From Bryum argenteum (taxonomy: Eukaryota > Streptophyta > Bryopsida > Bryales > Bryaceae): a stretch of DNA of 64,000 nucleotides. Made by a program: the position numbers and the translations under genes. Shown here piece after piece: positions 33,291-45,420 of this stretch (position 1 is the stretch's first letter; every line of letters starts with the position of its first letter). The notes below the pieces were generated by a model. It had not been told where the DNA came from. It searched no databases and saw only the letters and a program-made list of their open reading frames with translations. The stretch spans positions 16,501,758-16,565,757 of the forward strand of contig CM073323.1 of assembly GCA_037043015.1 (NCBI GenBank), read 5' to 3'.

Positions 33291-35044
33291 ATAGATGAAC
33301 AATTGTCAGGAACATCTTAATAGTTTCCAACTCCAGTGTAAAGGGTGTTACATTATAAACTGAAGCTATAAACTGAAGCGGACAATAGATTTGAGTAACT
33401 TGGTTAGTGAGATTAGAGATTCCCACTTATCTATTTGAATATTTGTAATTTCTTATTTTTCAAAAATACAAAGTTGTTGAAACATTAATGTCATTTAAAA
33501 TATAATCAATGTCTCAAGAACTTTGTATTTTTATTGTTCTTGAGCAAGTTAATGCTTCTTCATTTTTAAGAATTAGTGGAGAGATACACTGCTTATGATG
33601 TTGTAAGTAAGAAAAAACATCAATAAAAGGTTCATGCAAGTGCTTGAGAGTGATTTCTTTTTCTATGTATGATTTTTTTACTCGAGATAATCTCAATTCT
33701 ACAAAAATCCATTCTCTTGACCACTCCATAATAAACTTTGCACAACTAATTTTGTGCACTTATTAAGCATATTACCTTAAACTCCTAATGTAAAAGAACT
33801 CCCAATTTTGTGCACTTATTAAGCATATTACCTTAAACTCCTAATGTAAAAGAACTCCCATATGAGACGTGCAAAGTGCAATTTAACTGATCTTTACTCT
33901 TAGATTGCACTTGTCCTCTAGCTCTCCTTGCATGCGACTCTTCTACAATTTGCTATGAATTTCTGAAGGTGACCTTATAGGTATTCCTAAAACAATGCTC
34001 TAACTTTGCATGCTATAATGTATGCCATGAGTACATGCTACAATTGAGTGAAGAAGCTATCATGTACCCCTGAGTCCAAAAGCCTAGTGCTCCATTATCG
34101 ATACCGCTACAGTTTTGAGCACTCTCCCTTAGTGCAAAGGCTCTTCATTCTCTATCAAGAAACAAGACCAAGAGTAACTCACCTCACCGACATTTTGTGA
34201 AGTTCTTAACTCAAAAACAATATATTATTCTTCCAATACACAAAGATGCTCTTACAAATTCTTCCGCTAATGCGTGACCATGCGCCACAAACAACATGAT
34301 TCTATCTAGTTGCACTTTTAACTTTTTGGATGTTCCATTAGACCTTTAGAAACCCATTATTTTTTAATCAACAAGTTGAGTTATGGTTTAATTTTAGCTT
34401 GAGCTTCAGCGGAGAAACGTACAGTCCCACCTTGGAATAGACCTTTTCTGGGACCTGTCACCTGTTGAATTTAAAACCCCCATTTAAGAATTTACCTGGG
34501 ACTTTTTAATACCTTTCTTTTGATGGAGATTTTATGGTACTCATGGTTCCTGTTGTTATTAATCATGATGTGACCACCGCCTTTTTGTTACAGGCTTTGT
34601 AATCATGCCCTGCAAATTTGGTAGTTTATACCCTGACATAGGCTGTATACCTTTCTGCCGGTATTTGCGGATGCTACCCTGCTGCTATTGATAACCTGTA
34701 TGTGTTGCTGATACCCTGGTGGGCTGTTGAGAGTTGATCAACCCTAAGATCTTGTACCTAACTTGTATGTGCGTGAATCTCAACCCCTGAAGGTCCAAGT
34801 GTTTTTTGGATCTTCAAACTGAGAAACTCTTATTTTTGACCACCTTGTAGAGGTTGAGGTAAGGTTGTTTTTGAGGATTTTCAACAGTAAGATCTCAAAG
34901 AAAAGTATTAATAGAAATATCATGTCGAATATCAACAGTTGGATCTACACACCCACTGTTGAGATAGTAGCATTTGAAATTGATGCAAAACTTTTGTGGG
35001 CATTGTCGAGGAGATACAGTCTACTTTGAGCAAATAAAGACTTT
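33291..35044. other. Intergenic sequence with one exact tandem duplication
   Basis: A 56-bp unit is duplicated exactly at 33748-33803 and 33804-33859, so the duplication is recent. Near 34740-35000 there is a degraded relative of the small TTAA element at 2693. No gene was recognised. Confidence 0.5.
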
Positions 35045-35507
35045 GGGTCGCTTTACACTATGTACCATGAAGATTGACCATGGCCTTTTAAAATGTGTGA
35101 TTGGAGAGTAAAGTGCTCTTGGTCCCCTTTGGCTTTACTCTAACTTGAGAAAAGGAGAATGACCACTAACCTTGAGGTACCCAGAGTATGTTGAATTTTG
35201 CATGATGGATAATGTTTTCATGGTCTCCTTGATTATAGTTGAGTCGAAGCAAATACCTCTACTCAACTACAATCAAGTAAACCATGAGGCTCAAAAAACA
35301 TTGATTGGCTAGTGTTTGATTATTTTTTTAAAAAAAAGGAAAAAAGGGGAGGGTAAAAGAGAGAATGATGAGGATTTATTTTAAAATTTGAGCTTAAAGT
35401 TGTTCAATTTTAAATCTAGTTTATACTACAAGAGTGACGGAGCCACTTAAGAATTCATTTTTTATTTATCATGGTCATGGCTCTTGATCCATAGTGTAAA
35501 GGGACCC
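35045..35507. mobile_element. MITE, copy 1 of the GGGTCGCTTTACAC family
   Basis: The element is 463 bp. The left end GGGTCGCTTTACACTATG is mirrored by CATAGTGTAAAGGGACCC at the right end. It is flanked by TTT on both sides (35042-35044 and 35508-35510). The interior matches the copy at 42398-42888 along its whole length, with indels. The end word GGGYCGCTTTACAC is shared with the Tourist-like element at 17480. That fact and the 3-bp duplication suggest a common PIF/Harbinger-type source. It is non-coding. Confidence 0.75.
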
Positions 35508-35510
35508 TTT

Positions 35511-37330
35511 GAGCTTTCAAGGCTAATATGGTATAGTTATGAACATGCAACAACCAACCTTCTATTATTATTGGAATGTACACAATAGGATAACGGTTCA
35601 AGAACGATGATTGGCAGAGATTCTCGCCAATTTAGATAGGAGACATGTATTGGTTCTGTCTCTTGATGATAGCTCTACTCCTTTTAGCTTACGTTGTTGC
35701 TCCAAGATTATTCCGTCTTGATGGGTGGGAGCACTAGCGTGTATGCTTTGTCCTGAAGGGTTGTTTTGTTTTATCGTTATGTGCTTCCTATCTATTCCGT
35801 GATTCTTCATGAGCACCATTTGAGTCATAATCTTTTCTATAGCCTTCAATGAGATTGAGTGTGTCATCAATGAAACTTGTGTCCAAGCATTATCACAAGC
35901 TTCTTCAATTGTGTTTCAATGAAATGAAGCAGTTTGCACTTTAATTGTATACTGACTCCAATGTTAGGTTCCACACACTATATTGAGTTGTTTATTTTTT
36001 ATTCAAAAAACTTATGCCTTATTGCAAACCTTCAAATATAAGTATTCAATTTAGACTCCAGTGAGAATTGACTATATCCATATTCTACATAGGTTTCTAA
36101 GATCCACAACACATGAATACTCCACTAAATCCTAAGCTTATATTTGAAAGAATCATATTCAATGTAAGCCAATTCTCATAGTATAATTGTTGTGACAATT
36201 CATGTTTTTAGTGAAGGTTGGTCCTCATCAAGTTATGCAGCTGCCATAGTTTGCAAGCTCTAAGCTGGAGAATTTTCTTTCCATCTCTCATGCATTCGAG
36301 CATCTCACGCTTGTTAATAGTAACTATTCCATGGAAAGTATTTTCCAATTCTCTAGTTGATTGGTAGCATACATGATGTTGAAGTCCGGAAGGATCTAAA
36401 TATGGATTTCTTCCAAGATCCGAGTATGCCTTCACAAGAAATTCAAGGAAGATATATGGAGCTCTAAGCTCTAAACATGAGTTGCTCTAACCCTAAGTTG
36501 AGCGCACAAGGCTTCTGACCTTGCCAAAAGGTGAGTGACTTAACAATTCCACTTACGGTTTGCAGTGACAAGCAACACCCAAGAGCAAGCACCAAGCAAC
36601 AGGTGGTACCCAAAAAAAAAAACTCTATTCAACACAAATTATAATTCTACTTGTTTGAAATCTAGTATCATGGGTAACTCTTCACTCTTAACACTAATCT
36701 TCATATAACACTAATCTACCTATTCAGTGTAGCTTTCTAGTAATTTCCGCATGCACGAAAATTACTTGCACTTGTAAACCACGTCATTATTGGCCACCTT
36801 ACTACACTACATGTATACAAGCCTATGGTCGGGTGTTCTATGACATCCAACATACTGCTCTTCCAATCTGCTTACAATTAGGCTTTTTGATAAATGATTC
36901 TTACTCATGAAATGCATGGCACTGGAGATTCTTGCCTCATTCTAATTATTACAATTTGCATAACAAAAAGTGACCATTCCTTTAACTTGTCAGTGATACA
37001 GTTTACCAGTTCCGCGTTGAGCTAGCAAAAAGAGAAAAAGAGAGAAGACCTACAGTATTCGGCCTATCATCATGATTGAGTTTGTTTTTGTTTGCCTCGG
37101 AACTGCCGCACTTGCATTAACTTCATAAGAAAATCAGCATCAGTCACTTTGCTTTAAGTTGCCCACACATGTTGCACTTATGCTTAGCATGCCTCCTTCA
37201 TCTTGAAGCCAGTCAACATGCACAAACATCATGATGACGAGACCCATTCGATGACTACTAATCCCAATTAATGGTTGAATTTGATCTCAGACAAACACTT
37301 TCTCTGGTCCTCATTAATCAGTGGCTTTTT
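35511..37330. other. Intergenic sequence
   Basis: No gene was recognised. Open frames on the minus strand (35598-35870, 36208-36435) lack motifs. Confidence 0.4.
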
Positions 37331-38160
37331 TTCCTAATTGGACCGAGTGAGTATCGTCCTTTTGCTTGAATCGGATTAGTCGTATGTCTCAAATTGCTCT
37401 TCTGCTTTTGTATTGATCGAATGTCGCAAATCTCTCGTCTGCTTTCGGATTGATCGAATGTTGTGCTTTTGGATTGATCGAATGTTGTAGCTTCGGTGGT
37501 GTGAAAGTAAGGGATTTGGCGTGTATTGCGATTCATGCTTTTATGGTGGGAACTTGACTTGATCGAGGCCTCACATTCTTGGTTGATCGAAGGTCGGAAA
37601 GTTGTAGCAAAAGTAAACCATTGCGTGTGATGTATTTCATGCTTTTTATGAAGCAGGAGTTAAATTTGATCAGACAGGCCTCACGTGATTGAACCTCGTC
37701 TGCTTTTGGAATGATCGAAAATCGTAGCTTCGGAGGTGTGAAAGTAAAACCATTTGGCGTGTGTTCCAATACATGCTTTTATGAAGCAGGAGTTTAATTC
37801 GATCAGACAGACCTCACATGCTTGAACAGTCTCTTCTGCTTTTTGGATTGATCGAAGTCTCAAAAATCGGTGGTGTGAAAGTAAAAACCATAAAAGCATG
37901 CGAATAATGAAGTAATCAGTTGATCGAAGCGCTTGCAACAATGAAGGACGATTAACAATGGAAAAAGGACACTGCTGTAGTTTGCAAGAAAAAACTGAGT
38001 CAGTTGATGGAATGGTACACATCGGAATCACTGAAAACCTCCAATGGAAAGGACACACTGCTGTAGTTTGCGTGAGAAAAGATCGAAGGACCCAGTGAGT
38101 CAGTTGATGATGAAAATGGTGTACATTGAAATCAGTAATTTTGACCTTCAATGGAAGAAG
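37330..38160. repeat. Diverged tandem repeats just downstream of MYB2
   Basis: A unit of about 120-135 bp containing GTGTGAAAGTAA, CATGCTTTTATGAAGCAGG and TTGATCGAA recurs about four times between 37499 and 37890. Shorter GGATTGATCGAATGT units occur at 37400-37500. A separate pair of about 100-bp units, each with CACTGCTGTAGTTTGC, lies at about 37965-38150. The array begins about 120 bp past the MYB2 stop codon, so it may include MYB2's 3' untranslated region. The open frames here are products of the repeats. Confidence 0.7.
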
Positions 38161-38276
38161 AAGAATACCTAAGATTTATAACGGGGTTCGTTTTTGTGAT
38201 TGAGCAACCCCTGGCTAATTACACGTCGAGCTTGTGATCAATCCTCGATGGGCTATGAGTGTCAGTGTCTATGGTA

Positions 38277-39389
38277 CTAGATTTCGGACAAATTCTCCGG
38301 AAGCACGTATCGTAATGAGGAATCACGAACCGTGGAGGTAGCGCCATAGCCAGAGCTCAAGTCCTCCTCGTCGCCCAGCTGGAAGCCATCAGCAGCGTCG
38401 ACGTTCAGCATGCTGGGTTGCTGCCAGAACGGTTCCTGGTCCCACAGAATGTCGGCCGAGTTCGGGAGCGGGGACAGGATCGAGGTCGGTGACAGAGGGT
38501 CCATCTCCACTTGGAGCTTCGAGCAGCTCGGATGATTGTCGGTAGAACTCGCGCTCGAGTTACCGAACGATGACGATGATTCCAATCCCTCGAACACGCT
38601 GTTGAAGTCCGACGATGATGAAGAAGCTGGTTTGAGGCGAGCTTCCGTCTCGGCGCGCACTCGGTCCCATTGCGAAGTGTGGCTCGCCGAGGAGGATACC
38701 AGTGGCTTGATCAGACCACTGCTCTCTAGCATGTCCAAGTCCGAAGATGACGATGATGCTTTGTGTGTCACTGGATCGATCCCCAATTGCAGCAACCGCT
38801 TCTTCAAATGCGTGTTCCAGTAGTTTTTAATCTCGTTGTCTGTTCTCCCCGGCAAATGCGCTGCTATGGTCGACCACCTAAACACCAAAACACAAAATCC
38901 TCCGTTGGAATGCACCCACATATACACACACAGACACACTCAAAAGCAGAATGCTAGTACAAAACAGCAATTGGGTGCAGGGCCTGACCTGTTGCCGAGC
39001 ATGGAGTGAAGGTGAACGATCATCTGATCTTCGGCATCAGAGAATCGGCCTCGTTTGATGTCGGGTCTCAAGTAGTTAGTCCACCGCAACCTACAGCTCT
39101 TGCCACATCTCAGCAGACCTGTAAACAAAAAATAACGGATGTTAGCTCGAGGAACAGCTCTAGCCACGTCTTAGCAAGAATCGAATGCTAGTTTGAGAAT
39201 CGAAAAAATGAAAGAAAAGAAGCGAGATGTACCTGCGTTTTTGGGAAGAGCACGCCAGCTTCCATGTCCATGTTCTTGAATGTACGCGACCAATTTGCGG
39301 TCTTCATCAGGAGTCCAGGGGCCTTTTCTGAGCTCGATGAGCTTGACGAGTTTGGATTCAGGCTCACCACCGGGTGGTGCTCTGCCCAT
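38277..39389 (-). CDS. R2R3-MYB transcription factor, MIXTA-like subgroup 9 (MYB2)
   Basis: This is a paralogue of MYB1 on the opposite strand. Exons 39389-39233, 39118-38989 and 38877-38277 give 295 residues. Exon 2 is 130 bp in both genes, and both introns have GT-AG ends here. R2 carries GPW, GSW and LRW. R3 has F, W, W with [28 protein letters not shown] follows, and then [16 protein letters not shown], a slightly altered subgroup 9 motif. The tail is shorter than in MYB1 and rich in Ser and acidic residues, compatible with an activation domain. The ATG at 39389 precedes a short acidic leader before KGPW. The gene is GC-rich against its AT-rich surroundings. It appears intact. Confidence 0.9.
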
Positions 39390-39674
39390 GGCTAGCTATG
39401 GCGAGCTTGTAACGTACAGGCAAGCAAAATAGGCACCCACATGCAGCGTTCCGAGATTTAAGTACTGTAATGGGCAACCTTGAATAATTCAGTGATCTGA
39501 GAGGGAGCGAAACGAAATGCTACTCAGATTCTGCATCTTCTGAGAACAAGCGCCCCCACATGCAGCTCTGACACTGAATTACAGTTTCAATTAACACAGA
39601 AAGAAAACGTACAGACACTTGAGCAGGGCACAGCAAAGTCACCACCCTGCGCGCTGCTCGCTCTGTCTGTCTGT

Positions 39675-39684
39675 CTATATATGG
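39675..39684 (-). promoter_or_regulatory. Candidate MYB2 TATA box
   Basis: On the minus strand the sequence reads CCATATATAG, about 285 bp upstream of the MYB2 ATG and followed by a GC-rich stretch suitable for a leader. The intervening 285 bp would make a 5' untranslated region of roughly 255 bp. Confidence 0.5.
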
Positions 39685-41290
39685 GAAGCCCTGGAAAGCA
39701 GCTTCAATCAGTTTCGACATCAGAGTGTCGACAAGGCCAAATGCTTGTTCCTGTGAATCGCTTGCACTTGTCACGCGTTTACTGCTTCCCATTAATGAGA
39801 TGCACACCTCCACAACGTATGTTTACTGTCAGTGACAGCGAAAGGCTGCAAGTGGCGCTTGGGAGGGAGGCACATGCATGGCCTGGAATCGAAACAGACA
39901 CTTATGATACAAACTCACCCTTGCGAGTTGTTTTTGTTTTGTTTGCTCGAAGGAAAAACAAAACCCCCCTGCACTGTCTATAGTTTTTATGTCCAGATAA
40001 GTTCACTGCAGTGTCTGTCAGAAGGAGTACAACAAAAACCTGATTCAGATGGCGAAGCAGACCCGGAAGGAACATGGAGCTGACACTGACTCCCAATTAT
40101 CAGTCATGCTTACAATTTTGTTTGTGCCCGGGCGCCCCATGCCAGTCCGTCCACATTCCGTTTCTTTTTTTTCTTTCATTTCCACTCATGACGCCGCCAT
40201 TAACACTCGCAGCGGATCATGAGCTGACATTTATGATTGAAGCGTGCCTCGCGTCCTAATGCGGTGATCACGCTGCTAAATAATCCACTGCCTGTAAGTA
40301 GTCTATCACTCTATCCCTCGTACCAGTGAGTCGGTGATGGTGAGGATCTGAGCGTGTCAGGTCGTGTGTCTGTTGGAGCATGTGCAGCCAGGGATCGTGC
40401 TCGTTTTTCCGCCTTTGACGTCAAGTAACGCGTCATCGCTCAACCCTGGTGGCATTGCTGTTACAATCCCATGGTCACAAGAGTCAATTGCCTTCGGTTT
40501 CGTTTGTGAGTGCATGAGCAAAAGACATGACTCTCAGAGCCTCTGTTACTTGTCAGTGGCTCCTTTCACACCATCTTCAATTCCGCAGTGTCCTTTTGCA
40601 TGTTAGAGAAGGCCACTGCACCTGTCTTGTGTAAAAATTAGCGCAGAAGAACCCTGCTAAACATGCAAAAGAACACATATTGGCATTTGTCACATTGAGA
40701 TTCACACGAGATTGGCGGATTGGCAAACTGGGTTTGGGAGTGCAATTGCGATCACGTACACTTTTTCTACTTTACGCCTGGGCCACCATCGTGAGCCAAG
40801 CAAGAATGTTGTAAGGTAGGAAGATGTCGTCGTCTGAACATGTCAGACCTGGTCCGGAATGACCTTAGCAGAGGACTGTGGTGAGGGACCCATGAGACTT
40901 TTCGTTGCCGTGCAATCTCCTACTACTCCCGGCCGTGAGCTCTTCTGCTTTTGTGTCGAAATACAAAATAAAAAACAAGAAATAAAAATGTCATGCGTCA
41001 CTGGTACTAATTCGGAGTGACAAAGCCAATCGGGACACTAGCGACAACGGGCCAAAGCAACACTCCGCGATGAGCATGACTGTTACTTCTAATTTACCAA
41101 ATAAATTATTGAATCCAAGTCACAATGTGTGGATGGCCCTAAATCCTAAACGAATGTATACTCAAATGCTAGTGAGACGCTTTCCTAGTCACGGTCTCGT
41201 AACACGTTATTGCAAAGCTTTACACTGTAACTGTTTTCCTTCGGCTCCTCTCTCTTTACTCTCGGAGCCTCATTTGGGTTTCACAGACAT
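39685..41290. other. MYB2 upstream region
   Basis: Mixed GC sequence without a recognised gene. A palindromic TGACGTCA, the core of bZIP (TGA/CRE) sites, lies at 40416-40423, about 1 kb upstream of MYB2. Whether it is used is unknown. Confidence 0.4.
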
Positions 41291-41299
41291 GATGAGCCG

Positions 41300-41990
41300 T
41301 AATCGATGACTTTCAGGGCAATTTGTCCATGAAGATCGTGCTGCCTTGATCAGTCTCCCAATGGACCAGTCCGGAAAGTTCAACCCTAAAACTCTCGAGC
41401 TTCGACCTAAAGATGTCCGATCGATGCTCCTTGCGAGAGTTGATCAATCTTCTAAGCATGGCCTCCCGTTGTAAGTCAGGAGGGTTGATGGACAAATGAA
41501 TCGGCACCTATTCTAGTAAAGTTGCGATCTCCACGCATCTTGGGTGATCCATTGTGAAGGACATTTATGTGGCCACCATCGTCGGCTTCGATCGATAGCA
41601 TGTAGCATATCTTTCAGAAACAGACCTGGTTGCTGGATCAACATCTCCACACTTGAATATTTTTTATCGCCCATGGCGATACAGACACCAACAGCAAGCG
41701 ACATAGAAGCCATTCCTGTGATTATATCTTCATATGTTAACCCCCGCCGCAGGTAGCATACGAGAAAATTGACCGAATTCATAAAAACTCCACAGCAAAT
41801 CATGAACATGTTGGTGAATGCACATTCATCACTTTAATATCAGCAGCCAGGGATCCTTGAACAACTCCTCTGCGATGCAAGAACCTCTGAGTACCAAGAG
41901 TATTCTTGCTTCGATTGTTCATAGCAATGAGTTCTCCAATTCTGCGAGTTAGCTAACGGAGTTCGATCTTGGATACTACGAAGACGCTAA
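41300..41990 (-). other. Unidentified exon-like sequence, possibly a gene relic
   Basis: Two minus-strand open stretches look protein-like. One at 41809-41513 contains RRGLTYEDIITGMASMSLAV and then YSSVEMLIQQPGLFLKDMLHAID. One at 41507-41313 contains LRRLINSRKEHRSDIFRSKL. Just upstream, at about 41957-41830, another frame reads IGELIAMNNRSKNTLGTQRF and RRGVVQGSLAADI after a plausible acceptor. The frames do not join without a break. I do not recognise the family. It may be an old pseudogene or a few exons of a diverged gene. Confidence 0.3.
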
Positions 41991-42394
41991 TGCTAAGTGA
42001 ACAGCTAAGTTAAATGGGACTTGATCCACATCTTTGTTCAACACTAGTAGGAAACATTCCAGTAAACATTCCAGACAAGCATATGAAGACATCTGAAGAG
42101 TACCCACATAACTAGTGCCTAAGATGAACAATGCAATTATGGGAATTGCACAACAACATTCGAGTGCTCAAAACAGCATCTGTAACATGGTTATCTGAGC
42201 GTTGTTACTCTTTGTCGTTGTTGTTTCCTGAGTCATTCTCTACTAGTATTTCGCAATCACTCTCTCAGTCCCACCGGTTCTACCCACATGTGCAGAGAAG
42301 ACTGCAAATGTTCATGTGGCCTTCCAGGTTCCGCAGATCCAAAAGAAAGACTAAATCCATGGCCTCCACAAGAATGACACAATCACAAGCTTCG
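41991..42394. other. Intergenic sequence
   Basis: Nothing recognisable is seen. The sequence could contain further parts of the adjacent unidentified gene relic. Confidence 0.3.
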
Positions 42395-42397
42395 TCA

Positions 42398-42888
42398 GGG
42401 TCGCTTTACGCTATGGACCATGAAGATTGGATATGGCATTTTGTGATTGGAGAGTGAAGTGCCATTTGGTTTCAGAGTACCTTGAAAAAAGGAGAATGAT
42501 CACTAACTTTGAGGTCCCCAAAGTATGTTTAAATTTTGCATACTGGATAATGTTCTCATGGTCTTTTTGATTTGAGCAGATACCTCGACTCAACTACAAT
42601 CAAGTAGACCATGAGGCTTAGAAATCATTGATTGGGTAGAGTCCAATAATTTAAAATAGAAAGGAGGGAAAAGGGGAGGGTAAGAGATAGAGTTATGAGG
42701 ATTTATACGAGAAAGTTGAGCTTAAACTTGTTGCGGTCCAAATTCGCTTCACGCTACAAGAGTGACCAAGCCACTCAAAATTGCATAATTGATTTATGAT
42801 GAGCACGGCTCCTGGTCAAGAGCCATGACCATGAAAATGATTTTTATTTTCTTGATTATGGCTCTTGGTCCATAGTGTAAAGGGATCC
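42398..42888. mobile_element. MITE, copy 2 of the GGGTCGCTTTACAC family
   Basis: The element is 491 bp. The left end GGGTCGCTTTACGCTATGG is mirrored at the right end by CCATAGTGTAAAGGGATCC. It is flanked by TCA at 42395-42397 and 42889-42891. It is homologous along its length to the copy at 35045-35507, in the same orientation, and both share CTCAACTACAATCAAGTA in the interior. Two insertion sites with different 3-bp duplications (TTT and TCA) show independent insertions of one family. It is non-coding. Confidence 0.8.
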
Positions 42889-42891
42889 TCA

Positions 42892-45249
42892 GCTGCCGTA
42901 TTTGAAAACATTGGAGATCCTCTGATCATGTGATGGAATTTGCACTCTCCTGAGCATTGCCAGTGCTCCGTAGTATTGCCTTCAGCTTTGCATTTGAAGC
43001 ATACCAAATTTAGAAAGGCAATTGAGAATTCGGGTTGCAAATGAAAACTCAGTGGGCCTCTTCTTCAGCAATTAGTAAACTCTAAATGTGAGGCATTAGT
43101 CACAACATAGTCTTAGGAGCATTTGCAGCCTTCACTCAATAAATGGTCTTGGTTTGAGGCCAATCTGACTCCTCTGCTGTTAGTTCTTGTCAATAGGGTG
43201 CCACTCTCCGCGCCCCTACACTTGCTCACATACGTCGGCTAGGTCGCAATAGTTGCAACTCCACCTCACCTTCCCGCCATTTTAGTCAGACTTCTTTAAA
43301 TCCTAGATATGGTTTCTTGGTGTGTGGTGGCCACGCTAAGTTACACCAAGCTTGTGCGCAAACCAACGTATCTGCTAAGCCCGTCTTTTTGCCCGCTGTA
43401 ATCTGGTTCCGCTCTTTCACATTTAAGGTCATCGGGTTTTGAGAAGTTGAGAGCAAGAGATGCTCCCACCGAGACCCAAATGTGTGCAAGGCAACATATG
43501 ATGCTCTAATCAGGTAAACTTCGAATTAGTTTGCATTTGTCACAAAACGTATTCACATTGTTCATTGGAGGACTCTCTTCAAGGCCACACATGTATAATT
43601 CAAGAATTATATATATTTTTATCATAGGATAATTCTAGAATTGGTGTTTGCGATTACATAACATTTTCTAATCACAAAATTACATAAATGCGTACTAACG
43701 TTTTTTGCTTACACAATGCATATCCATATTAACTAATGGGTACATGTCCAAATGATCAACTAAATGAATATGAATAGAACCGCTATCAACCTATTTTAGA
43801 AATGTTTATTCTTCAACAAAAGCGCGGTCTCTCTTTTTGCAGTAAAAAAAAGCAAAGCATTTGTTGAAGGGTGGAGAAAGAGAAAGAGAGACGGAGAAGA
43901 AAAAGGCCTTGGGAAAACTCATCGCAAGGACTGTTTGTGGTCATCAAGGCACGGGCGTTGGATGGGCGTAGGCAGGAGGGCGCGGGCGTTCGAGAGCCGC
44001 CGGTGTTTGAGGGGGTGCGGGTGCTAGAGGGCTGCAAAGGTCGGGCTGCGGGCGCTTGGGCCATTTACTTGAGGGCCGAGGAACTCAAACTCTAGATCTA
44101 GAAGCGTTGTTTACAGAAGATATAGAACTTCACATACCCGGATTAGCCAATATAAAGAAGACATTCTTCACTAGATTCGGATATGACATTCTTCTGCAAA
44201 TCTTAGAGGAAGGTTGGATCTTGTGAGAATTATTAAAAGTGGACCATTGAATAGTGGGGAAAGACATGGGGAGACAAGGAAGAAGAAGGCCTTAGTAAAA
44301 CTCATCTCAAGGGTTGGCTATGGTCGGCAGGGAGCGGGCGTAGAAGGGGAGCGCACTCCGGCCGGGCGAGAGTACCGGAACTCTAATTTCCGAAACAAAT
44401 TTAGGTAGTAAATGTCATATCCTAGACAAATTTAGGTAGTAAATATCACGTAACACTTACTTTCTCTTATCCATGTGTGAATATGTAAATATGGGTTGAG
44501 ACAAATTTAGAATGCCAATGTATACATTGAATTGTGAATGAGAATCGATATAACAAAATAAATGAAATCTTAAGACTTAAATTAGCTATCAAAAGAATTC
44601 AAAAATAGGTGCAACCAAACAAATAATTGCGATGAGGCACCGACACATGATGATGTCGTCATCAGTGATGGTATTTTAGGTGGTCTATCTTTCCGGACAA
44701 TGCGTAGGTCAAGCCGTTTGAATAATTAAGAGACACCATATTAGATTTGTGGGTCTTAAACTAGTAAGCATAATAGTAGCTACTTCAAGAATGATCTACA
44801 ATATTTTAAAAGTTTCATGCATACTAGGGAGAATATAAGGATTTGAGAGGATACGAGGATTTTTAAAATTTTTCTTTTTATGTATTATTTATAGCAAGCT
44901 TTATATAAATATATATGGTTTCCATTAATATTCAAATCCCTTGTGTTGTAAAATTGCATTCCATATTTCCAATCCCTAGCCTTCTTCCCAATAGCTGCCA
45001 CCATCTGCGCCCCCTACATGCTTGTCCCAGAGCCCGCACCACGACGCCTGCGTCTTCCTAACATCTCTGGCCCGGTGTACGGCCTCGCCCTGCCCTACGT
45101 CCGCGGCTCGGTGCTAGAGTGGATGGACGCGTCATAATCCGATGTGGTTTTTAATGTCAAATGTTTTACCTTCGAATAAATTACATGACATCATAGAATC
45201 ACGACTTCATAGAATCCTGTAGTATGCGGGCCACCTACATGTCTATCTA
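42892..45249. other. Intergenic sequence with a GC-rich duplicated segment
   Basis: No gene could be supported. Positions about 43885-43990 and 44262-44345 are diverged direct copies of one GC-rich segment (AAGGCCTT, AAAACTCATC, GGTC, GGGCGT in order). The rest is AT-rich. Confidence 0.45.
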
Positions 45250-45420
45250 AACTGTCATGTTTAACATGTCTCTCTGACGTCGAGTTTGACAAGAATGTCC
45301 GACCATACTAAAAAAAATGCATAGTAAAAACAACAATATTTGCCTCTTCGATGTCGCCTGCATCCTCCGAGGGTGAATATCTGTCTAACATTCGACAATG
45401 TCGCTTCAGACAACCTTGAA
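45250..45420. repeat. Dispersed repeat, copy 1
   Basis: This matches 54640-54800 in the same orientation. Shared words in order are GAATGTCCGACC, AAAATGCATA, TTTGCCTCTTCGATGTCG and GAATGTCTGT-like. No terminal structure was identified, so the element type is unknown. Confidence 0.6.

Noticed and set aside
26380-34800. Possible riboswitch or structured RNA from the recurring phrase 'gatcttgtacctaacttgtat'
   Set aside because: The phrase recurs inside or near decayed repeat elements, so a dispersed repeat explains it.
37533-38151. Open frames of 78 and 156 codons on the minus strand
   Set aside because: They arise from the tandem repeats past MYB2 and contain repeat-derived wording only.
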